A DNA stretch of 64,000 nt from Haliclona indistincta. Taxonomy: Eukaryota > Porifera > Demospongiae > Haplosclerida > Chalinidae. Numbering within the stretch: position 1 is the first letter of the stretch; each line of letters starts with the position of its first letter. Below the pieces are notes generated by a model, which ran no database searches, was not told where the DNA came from, and was given only the letters and a program-made list of their open reading frames with translations. This document shows, in pieces, positions 15,201 to 27,274 of the stretch. A program made the translations under genes and the position numbers. The DNA is taken from the NCBI GenBank assembly GCA_964017065.1, contig OZ024784.1:15419152-15483151 (forward strand). The letters are read 5' to 3'.

Positions 15201-15807
15201 CTCACCATCGTAACCAACCCCAATAGGTGTTATGTCGACTGTATTGGTCCACTCAACTACTGAGTATCCCATTGTATGTGAAAGGGTGTGTATTGTGGCT
15301 GTTTTACCACACCCAGTGGGACCAGATAACAGTATTATTGGACAAGAAGAGTGCTGAAAAAGAACAGTATGACTTTTTGCGTCTGAGTATTGCTATGTTG
15401 TACCTCACTGAATGCATGCTCCAGCCATTCCTGGACATCAGCAACCTTCTTTTTGTGTACCACGAGATCATCCTGAAGGAAAGAGAATAGGTGTGGTCAG
15501 GATGGAACTAGCAATAGCTGACAATGGTAGTAGGACGATATTTCACACTCCATGGAACACATCCTTCGTCTCTGCCCAGCACAGTGACTGCAAAGGTACG
15601 TTGCAACAGTTTTAGTGAACAGAATCACTCACCAAGTGTGTCACGTGTTCCTGAACACGTGGCTCTTACACGAGATCTGCTGCTAGCAGCGCTACCACTA
15701 GCTACTGTGTGCCTCCTCTTAGCTGGAGGCGGAGGGCGCGCAGCAGGTTGTCTTGACGAACCAAACGCCGAAGAAACCCACTCGGACACACTCTTGGCTT
15801 TCATCAT
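12210..15807 (-). CDS. RAD17: Checkpoint clamp loader RAD17
   Basis: AAA+ ATPase subunit that, with RFC2-5, loads the 9-1-1 clamp at DNA damage. The start at 15805-15807 gives MMKAKSVSEWVSSAFG, like the 'DWVDPSFDDF' start of other RAD17 proteins. Next is DDLVVHKKKVADVQEWLEHA, then the Walker A segment ILLSGPTGCGKTATIHTLS followed by YSVVEWTN. Sensor/lid region exons give GGDVRNAVNTLQFTCLKG. GKDTTLFLFRALGKILYAKR and RPLHKPQW are strongly RAD17-specific, the last near 13540. The C-terminus is acidic and ends EEFDDDLFW. Introns hold a 188-bp MITE (13780-13967) and another inverted-repeat patch. SUPV3L1 ends 126 bp upstream on the same strand. Confidence 0.92.
12835..13020. repeat. Inverted-repeat patch in RAD17 intron (possible small element)
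   Basis: CTAGAACCG near 12833 is echoed by CGGTTCTAA near 13008, and ACAACTGAACCG near 12890 by CGGTTCAGTTGTG near 12953. Arms are imperfect and no target duplication could be fixed. This may be a decayed MITE or chance. Confidence 0.3.
13780..13967. mobile_element. 188-bp pogo/Tigger-like MITE in RAD17 intron
   Basis: The left end CAGTAGACCCTCACTAATC and the right end GATTAGCGAAGATCTACTG form terminal inverted repeats of about 24 bp with a few mismatches. A TA dinucleotide flanks each side (13778-13779 and 13968-13969), the Tc1/mariner/pogo target duplication. The motif CTAATCCGAA recurs internally. There is no transposase open frame, so the element is non-autonomous. Confidence 0.8.
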
Positions 15808-15932
15808 GCATAAAAATATTTTGGGTGTGGCTACAATAAAGAAATTAAAATCTACTCAGTTGATAATTCCAGGGTCTTCTTTCGAGCACTGCATAGCAGA
15901 TGAGACAGTAAAGGATGTGTTGCATGATTTGC

Positions 15933-18758
15933 CTACTTTGATGATGAAATAATAAACCGGTTTATGACTTCCATGATCTCGTCCTTCATCACCCTTGCCT
16001 CATCTCCTGCTGTGAAATGTTGCGGAAATCGCATGCTAGAAAATAGGGACAGTTACTAAATAATCAGCAGATCAAGTCTTGTTACCTCAACCACAGGTAG
16101 AGTCCAATAACTTCAATGCATGACTCTAATGTTGCAACTTGAGATTGCTGGGTGATAGGCTGTCGATGAGGCCAGCCAATCACTTCAGCTAACCTCTCGA
16201 TAGTCACTGGTTGATCATTACTAAACAGCTCTGCAAACTACGGTAGTATGTCAAGCAAATGCTTGCACGGTATTTTCAGCTCACTCTGAACACTGACTTG
16301 ACTTGCAGTGGTTTTCTGTGACTTGTCGGAGTCAAACTAAACACATAAGCATCACGTCTAGACATTCTCAGTGATGACATCATTTCAGCAAATTCCTGAT
16401 AAAAAGAAGAAAATCCAACCAACACACATAGACCTTATACTGTACCTTATGAGCATCCGTATTGCACATGAAATAGTAAGGGTTAACCTTTACTGCTGCT
16501 TCATATGCTTCCTACACAAATAATGACAAGACAAATTTACTGGAAACACACACTAACCATAATCTTGTGAAGCTTTAAGTGAGGCATTTGATAAGAGAGT
16601 AGCTCTATTTGGTCATAAAATGGTAGCAGACCAGCCCGCTAGAAAGCAAGCAGTACTCAGCGCTCACTGTTTATCGCTGAACTAACCTTGTGATCAGGTT
16701 CCTTCACTTTCAACAGTCTATGCATTGTTGAAAGCTCATGACGAAAGAAACTGTCCAGTAAAATTAATGGTAATGAACAGCATGTGCTTCGATTGTAACT
16801 CACGTAGTAACTTCACCAACAGAGTGAGTAGATCCAAATCGTCCAGCTCGTCCAGCAATCTGTTTAACCTGAGATGGCGTTAACATTTCCTGACCAAATT
16901 TCTTTCTCTTGATCAACTGGTAAAAGATCATGCGCCTTATCTCACTAGTAATAAAGTAAAGTTTGAGGCATAACCAAGTAAGATCAAACTCACAGGTTCA
17001 GTCCCATTCCAATACAATCAGTAGCTGCTAATGATTTGACTAGAGTAAGAGAGTTGAATGCCTCAGCTTGCTGGTTTCGCATGACTAGATAACCCACAGA
17101 TACAGCAGCATGTACAAACTAATGTGATACCTGGAGGTAAGGCACCATATACTAGTGCACATGGCTGCTTAGTAGCAGCCTCAATTTTCTCTCTGATTTG
17201 GTAGACGTCATTGCGAGAGAAAGCAACAATGCAGTCACCAGGTTTTACTGCTTCAAACGACCCATCAAGACTATAGTTGAGAGGAACCAACGGAGACAGT
17301 CGATCGTACTCTATTACCTACAGCACAGGTTAGCAAGTGATAGACGTGGTGGTGTCGCTTACTTCTACATTCTCTCCAATTCCAGTTCCACTTATCATGT
17401 TCTTGATCAATGAGACTGCTCCAGGCTCACCACACACATGTACTTCATGAGCCGGTAGACCCAGCAGTGCTCTGGACCATGCCCCTCCTCTGTGCTCATC
17501 AGCAAGCATCTGTATTTCATCTATCACCGCTATATCGTCTAGATAGGAAACTGTGTATAACGAAATTTAAAAGAGCCGGCTAGTATTACATGGTTGATCA
17601 GGAGCAATGCCAGCCATTTCAACAGTACAGCACACATGAGAAGCAGGTTGGTCAGGACGTCCACTAGCATATCGCTTCTCCTGACCTGTCACAAGATCAC
17701 ATTCTATACCCTGTGATGGACAAAAGAAACTAATGCCTATACCACCATGATGCACAGCTTGTGAGTCAATGATCTTTACCTCTTCATTGGTTCTCAGCCA
17801 CATTTCAGTGGCCAACATGATAAGAGGAGCACAGTAAACTCCTCGTGATGCTGACATGAATTTCTGGAGAGCATGATGAGTCTTGCCTGAGTTAGTAGGC
17901 CCACAGTGAACCACTATACGACGTTTCATGCTCCGAGCCAATGGATACCTAAACACATACGTACACATAATCTCTCCATAGCAAGTCAAACTAAGAGCTA
18001 CCTAGTCTGTCATATCACTCACCATTCTGCAGGATTAGATAGATCACACGTCCGCTGCAAAGGTGGAATAGAGATGATCTTTGGGCATAGATTATGGCAC
18101 CAGTCCATGAAGTAAGGGAACAGGTCATCGATGTGGTGTTTACCATTGCGAATCTCTACCATCAGCTCGTGCATTTCATCCCACCAACCGTATTTCCTTG
18201 CAGCTTTCTTCAAAGATGCAACATGTGAGAAGTCAACAATTGCTTTAGAAAGTGTCGGACCTGCACGCATGATACCAGTACTAATGAGTTAATGCATCTA
18301 AGCTCACCTTTTAGTCCGACTTCACTGGCTGCTTTAAGAACCACATCACGCTTTACAAACTGCTGACATATCTCCTTGATGACCTCTATAGAACGCATAC
18401 AAATAACACATGAGCACTTGTATGTATGTGCACTAACTGTGAGATAGTGTTACACCGCCTTTTGTTTTCTTCCTTCTGAGCTTGTTTTCTGATACCAACA
18501 CACAAACAGTCAATAGTATGTATGCATGCATGCAATTATACAGCACGGGTAACTACACTGCATACACGTGTCTACAGCCCCGCCCACAACACACGTGTCA
18601 TCAGCAGCAGCTCACGTACCATCGCTCGAGTCGCTGCTCAACTCCGCCACTGTCATTAGCCGACACGATCCAGCTACTGATGGTCCCACTGAGATTGACA
18701 CGACCCTACGACTATTGCTCGTGCAGCCTGAGACAATTTGACGCAACATTGCCGCCAT
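15933..18758 (-). CDS. SUPV3L1: Mitochondrial ATP-dependent RNA helicase SUV3
   Basis: DExH helicase of the mitochondrial RNA degradosome, which in known animals acts with PNPase. The ATG at 18756-18758 opens MAAMLRQIVSGCTSNSRRVV, a Ser/Arg-rich start with few acids, typical of a mitochondrial presequence. Helicase motif I is HCGPTNSGKTHHALQ, and motif II is the SUV3-specific IDEIQML in place of a DEAD box. Later segments are VHVCGEPGAVSLI, GDCIVAFSRNDVYQI, TDCIGMGLNLNI and QIAGRAGRFGS. The last two are the motifs V and VI of superfamily 2. The C-terminal domain (YYFMCNTDAHK and following) ends VINRFIISSSK. It shares a 123-bp divergent promoter with TIMM8. Confidence 0.93.
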
Positions 18759-18881
18759 GATGATAATACAAGGATAAGCTTCGATTCACTCTATTTAGCG
18801 CTCACCTTCACCACGTGCAGTGATCGAATCAGGTGTTTTGAACTGTTTCCCCTCGGCCTTCACAGTCTTTTAATCGTCATC
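18759..18881. promoter_or_regulatory. Bidirectional promoter SUPV3L1/TIMM8
   Basis: Only 123 bp separate the two ATGs, so both genes must be driven from this interval. No TATA box is obvious. At the SUPV3L1 start, minus-strand ATCATGGCGGC resembles a YY1 site overlapping the start codon. Confidence 0.6.
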
Positions 18882-19151
18882 ATGTCGTTTGGGCAACCCC
18901 CAACAGGAGGAGCAGGCGGGACGGTGGATCCTGAGCTGCAACACTTCCTGGAGGTAGCAAGCCAGAAGGCTCGCTTCACTGCCAACGTACACCAGTTCAT
19001 GGACGCGTGTTGGGACAAGTGTATCGACAAGGTTCCCACTTCTATGGACTCGAGAACTCAGCGCTGCTTCACTGGTTGTGTGGATAGGTTCATGGACGTG
19101 TCCAATATGGTAGTGAACCAACTAAGCAACAAAGCTAATGCACACCAATAA
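18882..19151 (+). CDS. TIMM8: Mitochondrial import chaperone Tim8
   Basis: Small Tim protein of 89 residues. In known eukaryotes Tim8-Tim13 hexamers carry hydrophobic precursors across the intermembrane space to TIM22. The twin CX3C motif is clear: CWDKC at about residues 45-49 and CFTGC about 14 residues later. The family block VDPELQHFLEVASQKARF precedes it. These features match TIMM8A/B rather than Tim9, 10 or 13. The coding region is uninterrupted by introns. It is convergent with Abraxas, whose stop lies 165 bp downstream. Confidence 0.94.
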   Translation: MSFGQPPTGGAGGTVDPELQHFLEVASQKARFTANVHQFMDACWDKCIDKVPTSMDSRTQRCFTGCVDRFMDVSNMVVNQLSNKANAHQ

Positions 19152-19315
19152 TATCAACTTTTGATAAAAATAATAAACCTACAATCATTATAAGTGTACT
19201 GGTACAATAATTGCCGTCTTTTTGTTCTAAAAATAATGACACACAACTGTCAGTCATGATAAGAATAGGTGCAAAGATTTATAGTGCTGTTCACTCATTG
19301 ATAAGTGTTACTATA

Positions 19316-20888
19316 TTAGATCCTGTGATTGCATTGGGCTACCTGTGGAATGGTGATACTGTGAGCCACATGATACTGGTTGTAGATACCTGCATCGAGT
19401 GGTAAAGTTGTCGGCATGGAAGAGGGTGGAGGAGATCCACTGATGAGGTCATATTGTGCTGCTGTTGGACCCAATGTGGTCGCTGTAGTGCCCATAGTAT
19501 CAATACCAGCTATCTCATCTCCTAGCTGAATTAGAAGAGGGAGTTCTGTAGGAAAGTAAAATAAAGCATAAGTAAAGACCTTGTGGTACCTGATTGATCG
19601 TCATTGCTCATCATATCCACGCTATGAGAGTCCGAGGAGGGGAGCTGGCCCTGTAACTGATCTACTTCTGCTTGCAGCTTAGCAACTTGTTCAGCAGTAG
19701 ACATCAGTTCATCTCGCACAGGCTAATAACATGAAGACAGATACAACAATTTTACTATTTTTTGTAATCGAAAACCGCAAACAAGTCAAATTTAAAACCA
19801 TCGAAATAAGCCTCAAATCAAGGTGTACTCTGTGCTAACACACCTGTAATCTTTTCAAGAAGTTCTTGTACAGTTCTTCCATTGCAAGTGCGCTAACAGC
19901 TACACCATCTTTAGTCAGTAGGTGGTGTCTGAAAGAATACGGTGTCACTGTGCGTGAGTAAATACTTTTCTGCTAACCGGCTAGTTTGGAGCACGTCATT
20001 GAAAGGAGAGAGTGAGGACACAGGAAGAGTGACCGGAAGAGAGTCATAGGGAAGGGTTGCAGAGCTATGGAGAGTAGCTATTTGTAGAGCAACAGGACAG
20101 AATCGACTGGGCCGGGACAGTGATGGAGTAAATTGAATTTATATGTTCTATAACACACCTTCCATTCCATTGATAGAGCGAATATTCTAGGGCATGAATC
20201 CCTGCTCCTTCTACAATACTCTCAGTGAATAGTGCATACACAAATTCTGAGTGTTAAACAGTCAATACCACCATTAACTCATCATCATAAACCTTTTTTG
20301 TTTTCCTGATTATCAGCTATAGGTAGTGCATTCATCATTGAGTGGTGTATAGCACGCTCACATAGTGAAATCGTATGAGATGTGTTCCGACGATAAACAA
20401 ACCAGCCCACAACACTCTGGATTGGGTGCATGTGACAGATCATCACCATCAGCTTGGATTTACCTCAAGCTGCCCATCTATAGCTTGACATAGTTCATCT
20501 AAATTTACATGACCATGTGCATCACTGAATCTGAATAAAATTGTACATTACAATTTGAGTGCATGTCAATCCCATCATAATACTCGCACCTTCTTCTATG
20601 TCCAATTACTGAAAATGCCTGCACACCTGCCAATAGACAGAATGTGCATAGTTGAGTTACCATCATTTTACTCACATGTTCTTCTCTCCTCCCTGGTACC
20701 CTCCAGCTGACTATCAGTAATGGTTGCTACTCTCTGCCTGCGAAGTTCTCCCAGTAACACACCCACCTGAGAACAGATGAGCTAGACAAGGAATTTTGAT
20801 CTGCTGATGCACTTACAGTGTCTCCTTCAGAACTCTTCAACTGATAAATCAGTGAAGAGAGAACTGGGCCTGGAATACCCACCGCCAT
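19316..20888 (-). CDS. Abraxas (FAM175) MPN-minus scaffold protein
   Basis: Scaffold that pairs with the BRCC36 deubiquitinase in BRCA1-A (Abraxas 1) or BRISC (Abraxas 2) complexes. The ATG at 20886-20888 begins MAVGIPGPVLSSLIYQL. The pseudo-catalytic MPN domain follows with GDTVGVLLGELRRQRVATI and TDSQL. VVGWFVYRRNTSHTISLCER matches the family 'VIGWYRFRRNT.Q..S.RE' block, and HALEYSLYQWN follows. A coiled-coil exon gives MSTAEQVAKLQAEVDQLQGQ. The tail ends IPQVAQCNHRI and lacks the SPxF motif that binds BRCA1 in vertebrate Abraxas 1. An ABRAXAS2/BRISC role is therefore slightly favoured but not certain. Confidence 0.88.
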
Positions 20889-21005
20889 TTTTAGTCTCTT
20901 ATTACCCGTAATAAGAAATATCGCAGTTGAGGGGCGTGCACGTGCGTGGGCGGATTGGAGAGTAGAACAGCAGCAGCATAGCAGCTAGGGAAGAGCGCCA
21001 GTGGA
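20889..21005. promoter_or_regulatory. Bidirectional promoter Abraxas/EXOC4
   Basis: 117 bp between divergent ATGs. It holds an exact EGR-type site GCGTGGGCG at 20944-20952, next to GATTGG, a reverse CCAAT box, at about 20953-20958. Confidence 0.6.
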
Positions 21006-24000
21006 ATGGCGTACAGCTACACTAGTGGGTCCCGTGCCAGGGGCTACACTGGCGGTTCTGGGTATACCGGAAGCTTCTCTGGGGCCTTCTCTGGTGCTAG
21101 TAGTTACTCTAGCTCACCTCGTAGAGGAGGCGGTTACTCCAGTGGTGGATACTCTAGTTCAGGAGGACAGGTATTTGTGTAACTATTGTCTCTATGTTCT
21201 TTCTATCAATTTAATTTCTAGGGCTCTTTGCTACAAAATGTCATCAGTAAACTGGAAGACAGGTTAGTATATAGTGGTAGCCATACACGCTGTACATTGT
21301 CATGTTGTAGTATGGACGATGATGAGAGAAAACAGCATTACAAGGAGGTTCAGGAAGATCTAGAGGTTGAGGAGGACAGAGTGGAGACACTAGTGAAAGG
21401 TGAGTGAAAGGGTTGACGAGCAGTATATGATGTCAACCACTGCAGATAATCAGGAAAAACTGCAGAACACCTTATCCACCTTTGGCAAGATAGATGCTAC
21501 CATCAGAGGTGTGGTGTATTTGTGTTTGTATTGTACTCACACACATACACATACTATGTACTATCATAGTAATAGCAGCATGCCTCTTACTCCTCACTGA
21601 TCAACCAGTTCTGTTTGTCTGTACAGAGTCTCAGATTAAGGTGCGGATGTTGAAGGATAATCTACAGGTTTGCAAGACACAGTTGCGCTGTAAGCGTGAC
21701 GAGCTCAAGCGACTCTGGCTGGACGAAGTCAAATACAAACAAATGCTCAAAATAGTTGATCAAGTGTAAGTAGCGAAAATGTGAAGGAGGAAGTTCACCT
21801 TCCTCTTTTCTTGGTTAGTGAAACTATTCGTGGTGTACCAGCTCAACTAGCACAGCTAAGAGCCAATAAGCAGTATCTTGAAGCGACTGAGAAGCTCCAG
21901 AACACAGTAGCCATGCTGGATGGCTCTCTGTCAGGCATAGAAGCGCTTAAAGAACTCAAGACTGAGCTAAAGCAACAGAAAGAAGTGAGCACATGATGAA
22001 AGATATACTGATATAAGTGGATTTGTGTCAATCTCTACAGAATTTTCACCATGAGCTGATCCAGGAGCTACAGCGCCATCTCTACACACAAACAGAACAC
22101 ATTGAGCGGCAGCAACCTCCTCAACCTCACCTCCTCCGAACACCTCAGCAGAGCGTGTATCGAGGTATGAGCAGCACGGTAGCTGCATACATTATAACCA
22201 TCTCCTCCTCCAGCTCATTCTCCCTCCACCCCTTCATCACCACCTACCAATACTAAGAGACAAAGTTAGTTATGTGTGCATGGATGTTATATAACTTAAT
22301 TTATGTACCTATAGCTATACGACACACCAGATCATCTTCTAGTGAGCATACATCATCACTTCTATATTTATGACACACTCATACTTTACAGAATCAGGTA
22401 ATACAGAGTCATCATTTGCAGTGACACCTTCTACTACAATAGAAGAGACCGAGGTATTGTAACTGCTCTACCAGCAACTTTACCTCTCACTCCCTCCATC
22501 TCTCTCCCTCCCTCTCTATCTCTCTCTCTCTCTCCCTCCCTCCCTCCCTCCCTCCCTCCCTCCCTCCCTCCCTCCCTCCCTCCCTCCCTCAGGGTAGCGA
22601 GCCCAAGGATTCAGTTGCCTCATTAGTCGATGCTCTTGCTATGCTGCGCAAGATTCCTGACATGCTTGAAGTGAGGTTGTATTGTGTATCGATGGTGTTA
22701 GTGCTACTGGTATTGATCTACAGGCAGTACAGCAGCACATGAACCAAGAGCTAGTGCTGATTGTTGAACGAGCTGCTCTTCACATCATCAAAAAGTGTGT
22801 AAAGTTATAAAGTACCAAGAGAATAGAGTAGGTCATAGAATTTTGAATTTGGTGGGTCGAGGTTCATTTTGTGATCTAGGACTTTGTCATTGGTGTACCA
22901 CCAAATTGTTTCCACATTATTTATATTTAAAACTACCATCTTTGTATTCATAGAGTTAGCGAGGAAGGTATACCTCCACACCTCCAGCCATCTGCTCATT
23001 GTGATCATTCCAAGCACTTGCTTGAGATGTTGAACATGTGTTTCAAGCAGTTCAAGGCTATCGTCAGCTCTCACTCTCACCTACTGGACTTGCTCGAGTC
23101 TTCCAGGAAGGGCTATGGCGGTGAGTGTCACTCTCACACAATGCAATACATTGTATTCTCTTGTTCTTGCACAGAGTCCTATGAACTCTACACCGAGCGT
23201 GATGTGTGGGCATGTATACAACAAGTGGTAAGTGGTAAGAGTTTCAGCACTTTTCACACTTTTGTTGCCGTTCTTCCTCAGCTACGAAGCATACTGGAGG
23301 TATATCTTGCTGTAGACGAGGACAAAGGCCCTCAGACTGCAATGTCTTCCTACTCTCCCTTTATGATTGGAGGGTGGGTTTTAACAACACCTGCTTAAAC
23401 TTATTAATTTGTTTATTCTTCAGACATGAGTTTTCATTCCTGCGTCGAAAGACGCATACTCGTCGCAAACAAACTTTGTTTCGTTTTGATAACTCTCGCC
23501 ATGCACTGTCCATCAGTTCTTACATGAAGGAGCAAAGGGATCATGAGCTGTCTGCCAACACAGGAAGTGTAAGTGAAAGACTGCTGATTTGTGACAAGCT
23601 CTGTGTTTATTCATTATTACATTATTAGGGAGGTATGTTTGACGACAACCAACCATCAATATCGCAACATCTAGTGTGCCGTCCTTGTACAAGAAATATA
23701 ACAGGTTAGTCACCTGACCATGAGCTGCTTCCCATTGATTGTTGTGTGCAGTTGTGTACAGCCCAATGAAAGAATTTGTGCTAAAGATTGAAGATGCTCA
23801 GCAGATTCAAGATGGGTAGGTTGTTCCACTGGTTTGTAGTAGCTCATTTACTCCTCTCTTTCCTCCAGTGTTCACTGTGATCTCTACCACTTCTTGCAAG
23901 ACTTTGTAGAGCAGAGGTTCTTGGACTGTATTCAAGCCGAGTACACTGAGAAACTAGACAACTCTATCAAGTGTAAGCCATTGTTAGTACGATTCTTCTC

Positions 24001-24135
24001 TCATACACATACTCTCTCTCTTTCACTAGTTGAGGCACGTCAAGCACTCACACTAGAGGCTAAAGTGTTGAAACCAACTAACAAACTAGCATTGCACTCG
24101 GTAAAAGTGTCAAACAGTCTGTTCCTTTAACTCCT

Positions 24136-24196
<61 letters not shown>

Positions 24197-25987
24197 AGAG
24201 TGCTCTTGTGCTGTGGAAATCAGTGCAGGAGCTACATCAGCTAATGGAAGACCTACCTATGTATTCCTCTCACTTTCTGTCCATCATGCTAGTGCTACTA
24301 CAATCTTATCAAGACTCTAGCTATACCTTTTATTGTGGTATGCAGCTGACTACCTTATCACAATAGAAGTCTTTTATGCTCTCTCTAGATCTGACCAGTG
24401 TATCACACGATAAGGGTCACCATGGTGACAAGCACTCAACTCATCGTGGTTCAGTAGTCAGTGCTGTCTGGGCTCGTGATGGTGATATCAACAGGTTGCT
24501 ACGCAGCATGGCCAGTTGGAATCGCCATACATCACCATCTTCCCAGGGTGTTAGAGTCGCTCATGAGGTTCCTCCTGGTATTGGCAAGGATAGCATGTAT
24601 GCTAAGGTAAGCATCTTGAACTCGTAATTTATTCCTTTTTGCCTTACTCTCTCAGGAGTCTCACAATTTGGTTGTTGGAATGAGTACAGATGTGTCATTA
24701 CGACAACATGTTCTGCACGATCATGATAATCTCAAACAACTAGCTGTTCTCCATGAGAGCATGGCGAGTCATTATTATTATTATTCACAATAATCATGTG
24801 CATACAATACACAGGAATGGTTTGCTCACAATCTGAAGCAGCTAGCTGCTCGACTGGCCAAGTGGAACAAGGAGTTTGGTGTTGGAGACGGCACGGATGG
24901 TGCAGCAATGAGTAAAGGACAACGTCATCATGCATTAGAACGCGAGGATGATCAAGAGCAGGTGACATCACTGCTCTTACCATGTTCCTCACTTACTGGT
25001 CAGTTTTGTTGCTTTAGGAGCTAGAGGAAAACCAGGTACAAACACGCAATCTTCTCGAGTAAGTTCAATGGATGGAGTATCTGTTGTTCTTTTTATCCCC
25101 AGCCTCCTCTCACCAGTCAGCTCTCTAAGGTGGTGTCAGACCTGACCAGCCTATCAGAGACAACACTGATCATGCTTCATCTTGAGTTACGTGCTCACTG
25201 CTGCTACTACCTTATACCCACTCTCAAACAGGTACCACAACCATCACTAAACTCACCCTCCCACTATCACTCTACCCTTCTCTCAGTCTAGCTATGTGTG
25301 TGAAGATGAGGTGAGCGATGTCGATCAAGGAGTTAAGGACATTGCTGTAGATCTCACCAACATGAAGACTGTCATGGCAGGTGTTATGACACAGGAGAAA
25401 CAACGGTTTGGATGTGTCAACGTGTAGTATCATACATGTTCAATCTCTCCTTCAGTTACCTGTTTGATGGTATTGGTCACCTCATTGCTGCCATATTTAT
25501 TGCAAGCACTCAGTACATACAGAGAATCAACATAAACGGAGTCAAGAAAATGTCTGTTTTGAATTCTCTGATGAATTGTCTACTAAATCTCTTTGTTTCT
25601 CTGTTCAGGTGTCGCAATATTCAACACATGCAGAGCTGTCTGTCCAAGATCACGTCGATCAGAGAAAGAGATCTGGACCTAGCTCAAAAATACTTTACAA
25701 TGCTTTATGTCAACGAAGAGGTAAGATCAAACACACCTGTCATATCTTGGGTTGCCTTGTTTTTGAACAAAATTGTTGTAGTGATGATAGCAATAGTGTA
25801 GTATCCTGTGATTATGTTATTCCAGGAATTTCTCAAGCTAGTAATGGAAGAGGGTAAACAGTTTACTCGTGATGACTATGCCAACGCTCTCAAGTTATTG
25901 GCTCGTTCTCAGCCCAACTATAACGAAATCAGACGACAGAATAATCTAGACAGGTTGGAGAAGATGTTTGCGAGTGATGCTTGCTAG
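21006..25987 (+). CDS. EXOC4: Exocyst complex component 4 (Sec8)
   Basis: Subunit of the exocyst, which tethers secretory vesicles to the plasma membrane. Many short exons align in order with animal Sec8. The N-terminal coiled coil has LQVCKTQLRCKRDELKRLW (human CKMLLHCKRDELRKLW), then ETIRGVPAQLAQLRANKQYL and HHELIQELQRHLYTQ. Downstream are LRSILEVYLAVD, TLFRFDNSRHALSISSYMKE and GDINRLLRSMASWNRH. MLHLELRAHCCYYLIP and YLFDGIGHLIAAIFIAST follow. RERDLDLAQKYFTMLYVNEE, conserved at the end of the family, precedes the stop at 25985-25987. The first about 50 residues are unusual: a Gly/Ser/Tyr repeat-like stretch (SGSRARGYTGGSGYTGSFSG) not found in vertebrate Sec8. Two CT-rich microsatellites sit at its 3' splice sites. 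Confidence 0.93.
22491..22590. repeat. CT/TCCC microsatellite at EXOC4 3' splice site
   Basis: About 100 bp of pure pyrimidine, first CT-rich and then (TCCC)n. It runs directly into CTCAG before the exon that starts GGTAGCGAGCC. Confidence 0.9.
24137..24193. repeat. (CT)n microsatellite at EXOC4 3' splice site
   Basis: An almost pure CT repeat of about 57 bp ends in CTCCTCAG before the exon AGTGCTCTTGTGCTG, so the repeat is the polypyrimidine tract. Confidence 0.9.
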
Positions 25988-26244
25988 CAGTCAGAATACG
26001 TGTGTGTGTGTGTTAGAGTATGTATGCGCCTTTATTCCAGACACTTAAAACTATGCACAATTTTTAATATTAAGTAAAAAATCATCACATTGTGTGTTAA
26101 TAATTTGTTGAAAGTTGACCTATTCCAAAGAACAGGAAACAGCTGTAAAATAATGCAATATTGACTAAAACAATCATACAAAAATTAATATTGATGAATT
26201 CTGAACAAATTTACAGACAATGATTAGTCCGGATTGCTGAGCAG

Positions 26245-27274
26245 TCATTTTATAAAACGTTTCTCTAATTCTTCATTGAAGACATAGAACACAGACATGT
26301 ACATTGGTACCACTAGAACACGTGGTAGTAGCCCCTTCATGAGGTGTCTGGGGCCTTCGTTACGGACAATATCCCGGAACACATCTGCTACACTGAGCTT
26401 GGGACCACCTGTATACATACAAATCAATCATAATATAATGCCACAATATCGCTAAGAAACTGATTTTGGCAACTATCAACAATACACGCCACATTACAAG
26501 TTAACAATGTGATTCTACACTTACCGAGCTTTTGCCCTTGGATTCTCGTCTTGATAACATCAAGAGGACATGCCACTACTGATGCCAAGCATCCAGCTGG
26601 CCAACCTATCAAAACACGTTTGAATGCCATGGGCTCCTCTCCACTCCATCGTATGTAGTGCTTGACTAAGACCTCTCGAGAAGTGAAGAACAAACAGTTG
26701 AACACAATATCTCTGTACAGCGTTGACTGCCACCCATGTAATAGTCCTGTGAGTCCTGAACTGCGCACTACATCAAAGAAACCTTGTTTTGAAACCTGAG
26801 CCAGTACCATAATTCTTTCTGAAGGACATCCTGTTTGAATTAGAAGACCACATAATCACATACACATTGATTGCATCATCTACCTACCTACTATGGTAGT
26901 TGCTGCCCCTGCAGCACAGCCTGCAATCACCCACTTCACCAGAGGATTTTTGTTAACCTGCTCCACGTGGCGACCCACAGTATTCCATGCCATCATCTTC
27001 AGTGCTTTCTCTGGCATTATACCAATCGTGCGTGATATGAGACCTACACAGAGAGAGACATCTTTGCGCAGTCTAGCACACTATCTTTACCTCGATAGAG
27101 AAATCCTTTAAGTCCATTTTTGGTGAAAAACGCACTTTGCACAAACGAACTAAACTTAAATTTTGGCCCGTGATACATCATCTGCGACTTGAGCGTGTAC
27201 AACGGGTGATGAATGACGTGAGCTGCAGATGCCGCTGTAGCGCTGACCAAGAAGTCTTTGGCGGTCCTCTCCAT
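26245..27274 (-). CDS. Mitochondrial carrier (SLC25) family protein
   Basis: Inner-membrane solute carrier with three repeats of about 100 residues. The signature PX[DE]XX[KR] sites are HPLYTLKSQ in repeat 1 (Asp replaced by Tyr), CPSERIMVLAQ in repeat 2 and CPLDVIKTRIQ in repeat 3. Each is followed by a G-rich or LYRG/LLPR segment (GFLYRG, GLLHGWQSTLYRD, GLLPRVLVVPMYMS). The ATG at 27272-27274 gives MERTAKDFLVSATAASAAHV. The non-canonical first motif and the non-standard second motif argue for a divergent member. The substrate cannot be assigned. It is convergent with EXOC4. Confidence 0.85.

Noticed and set aside
15524..15952. Plus-strand frame opposite the RAD17 start
   Set aside because: The minus-strand exons of RAD17 (start MMKAKSVSEWV) explain this stretch; the plus frame has no similarity.
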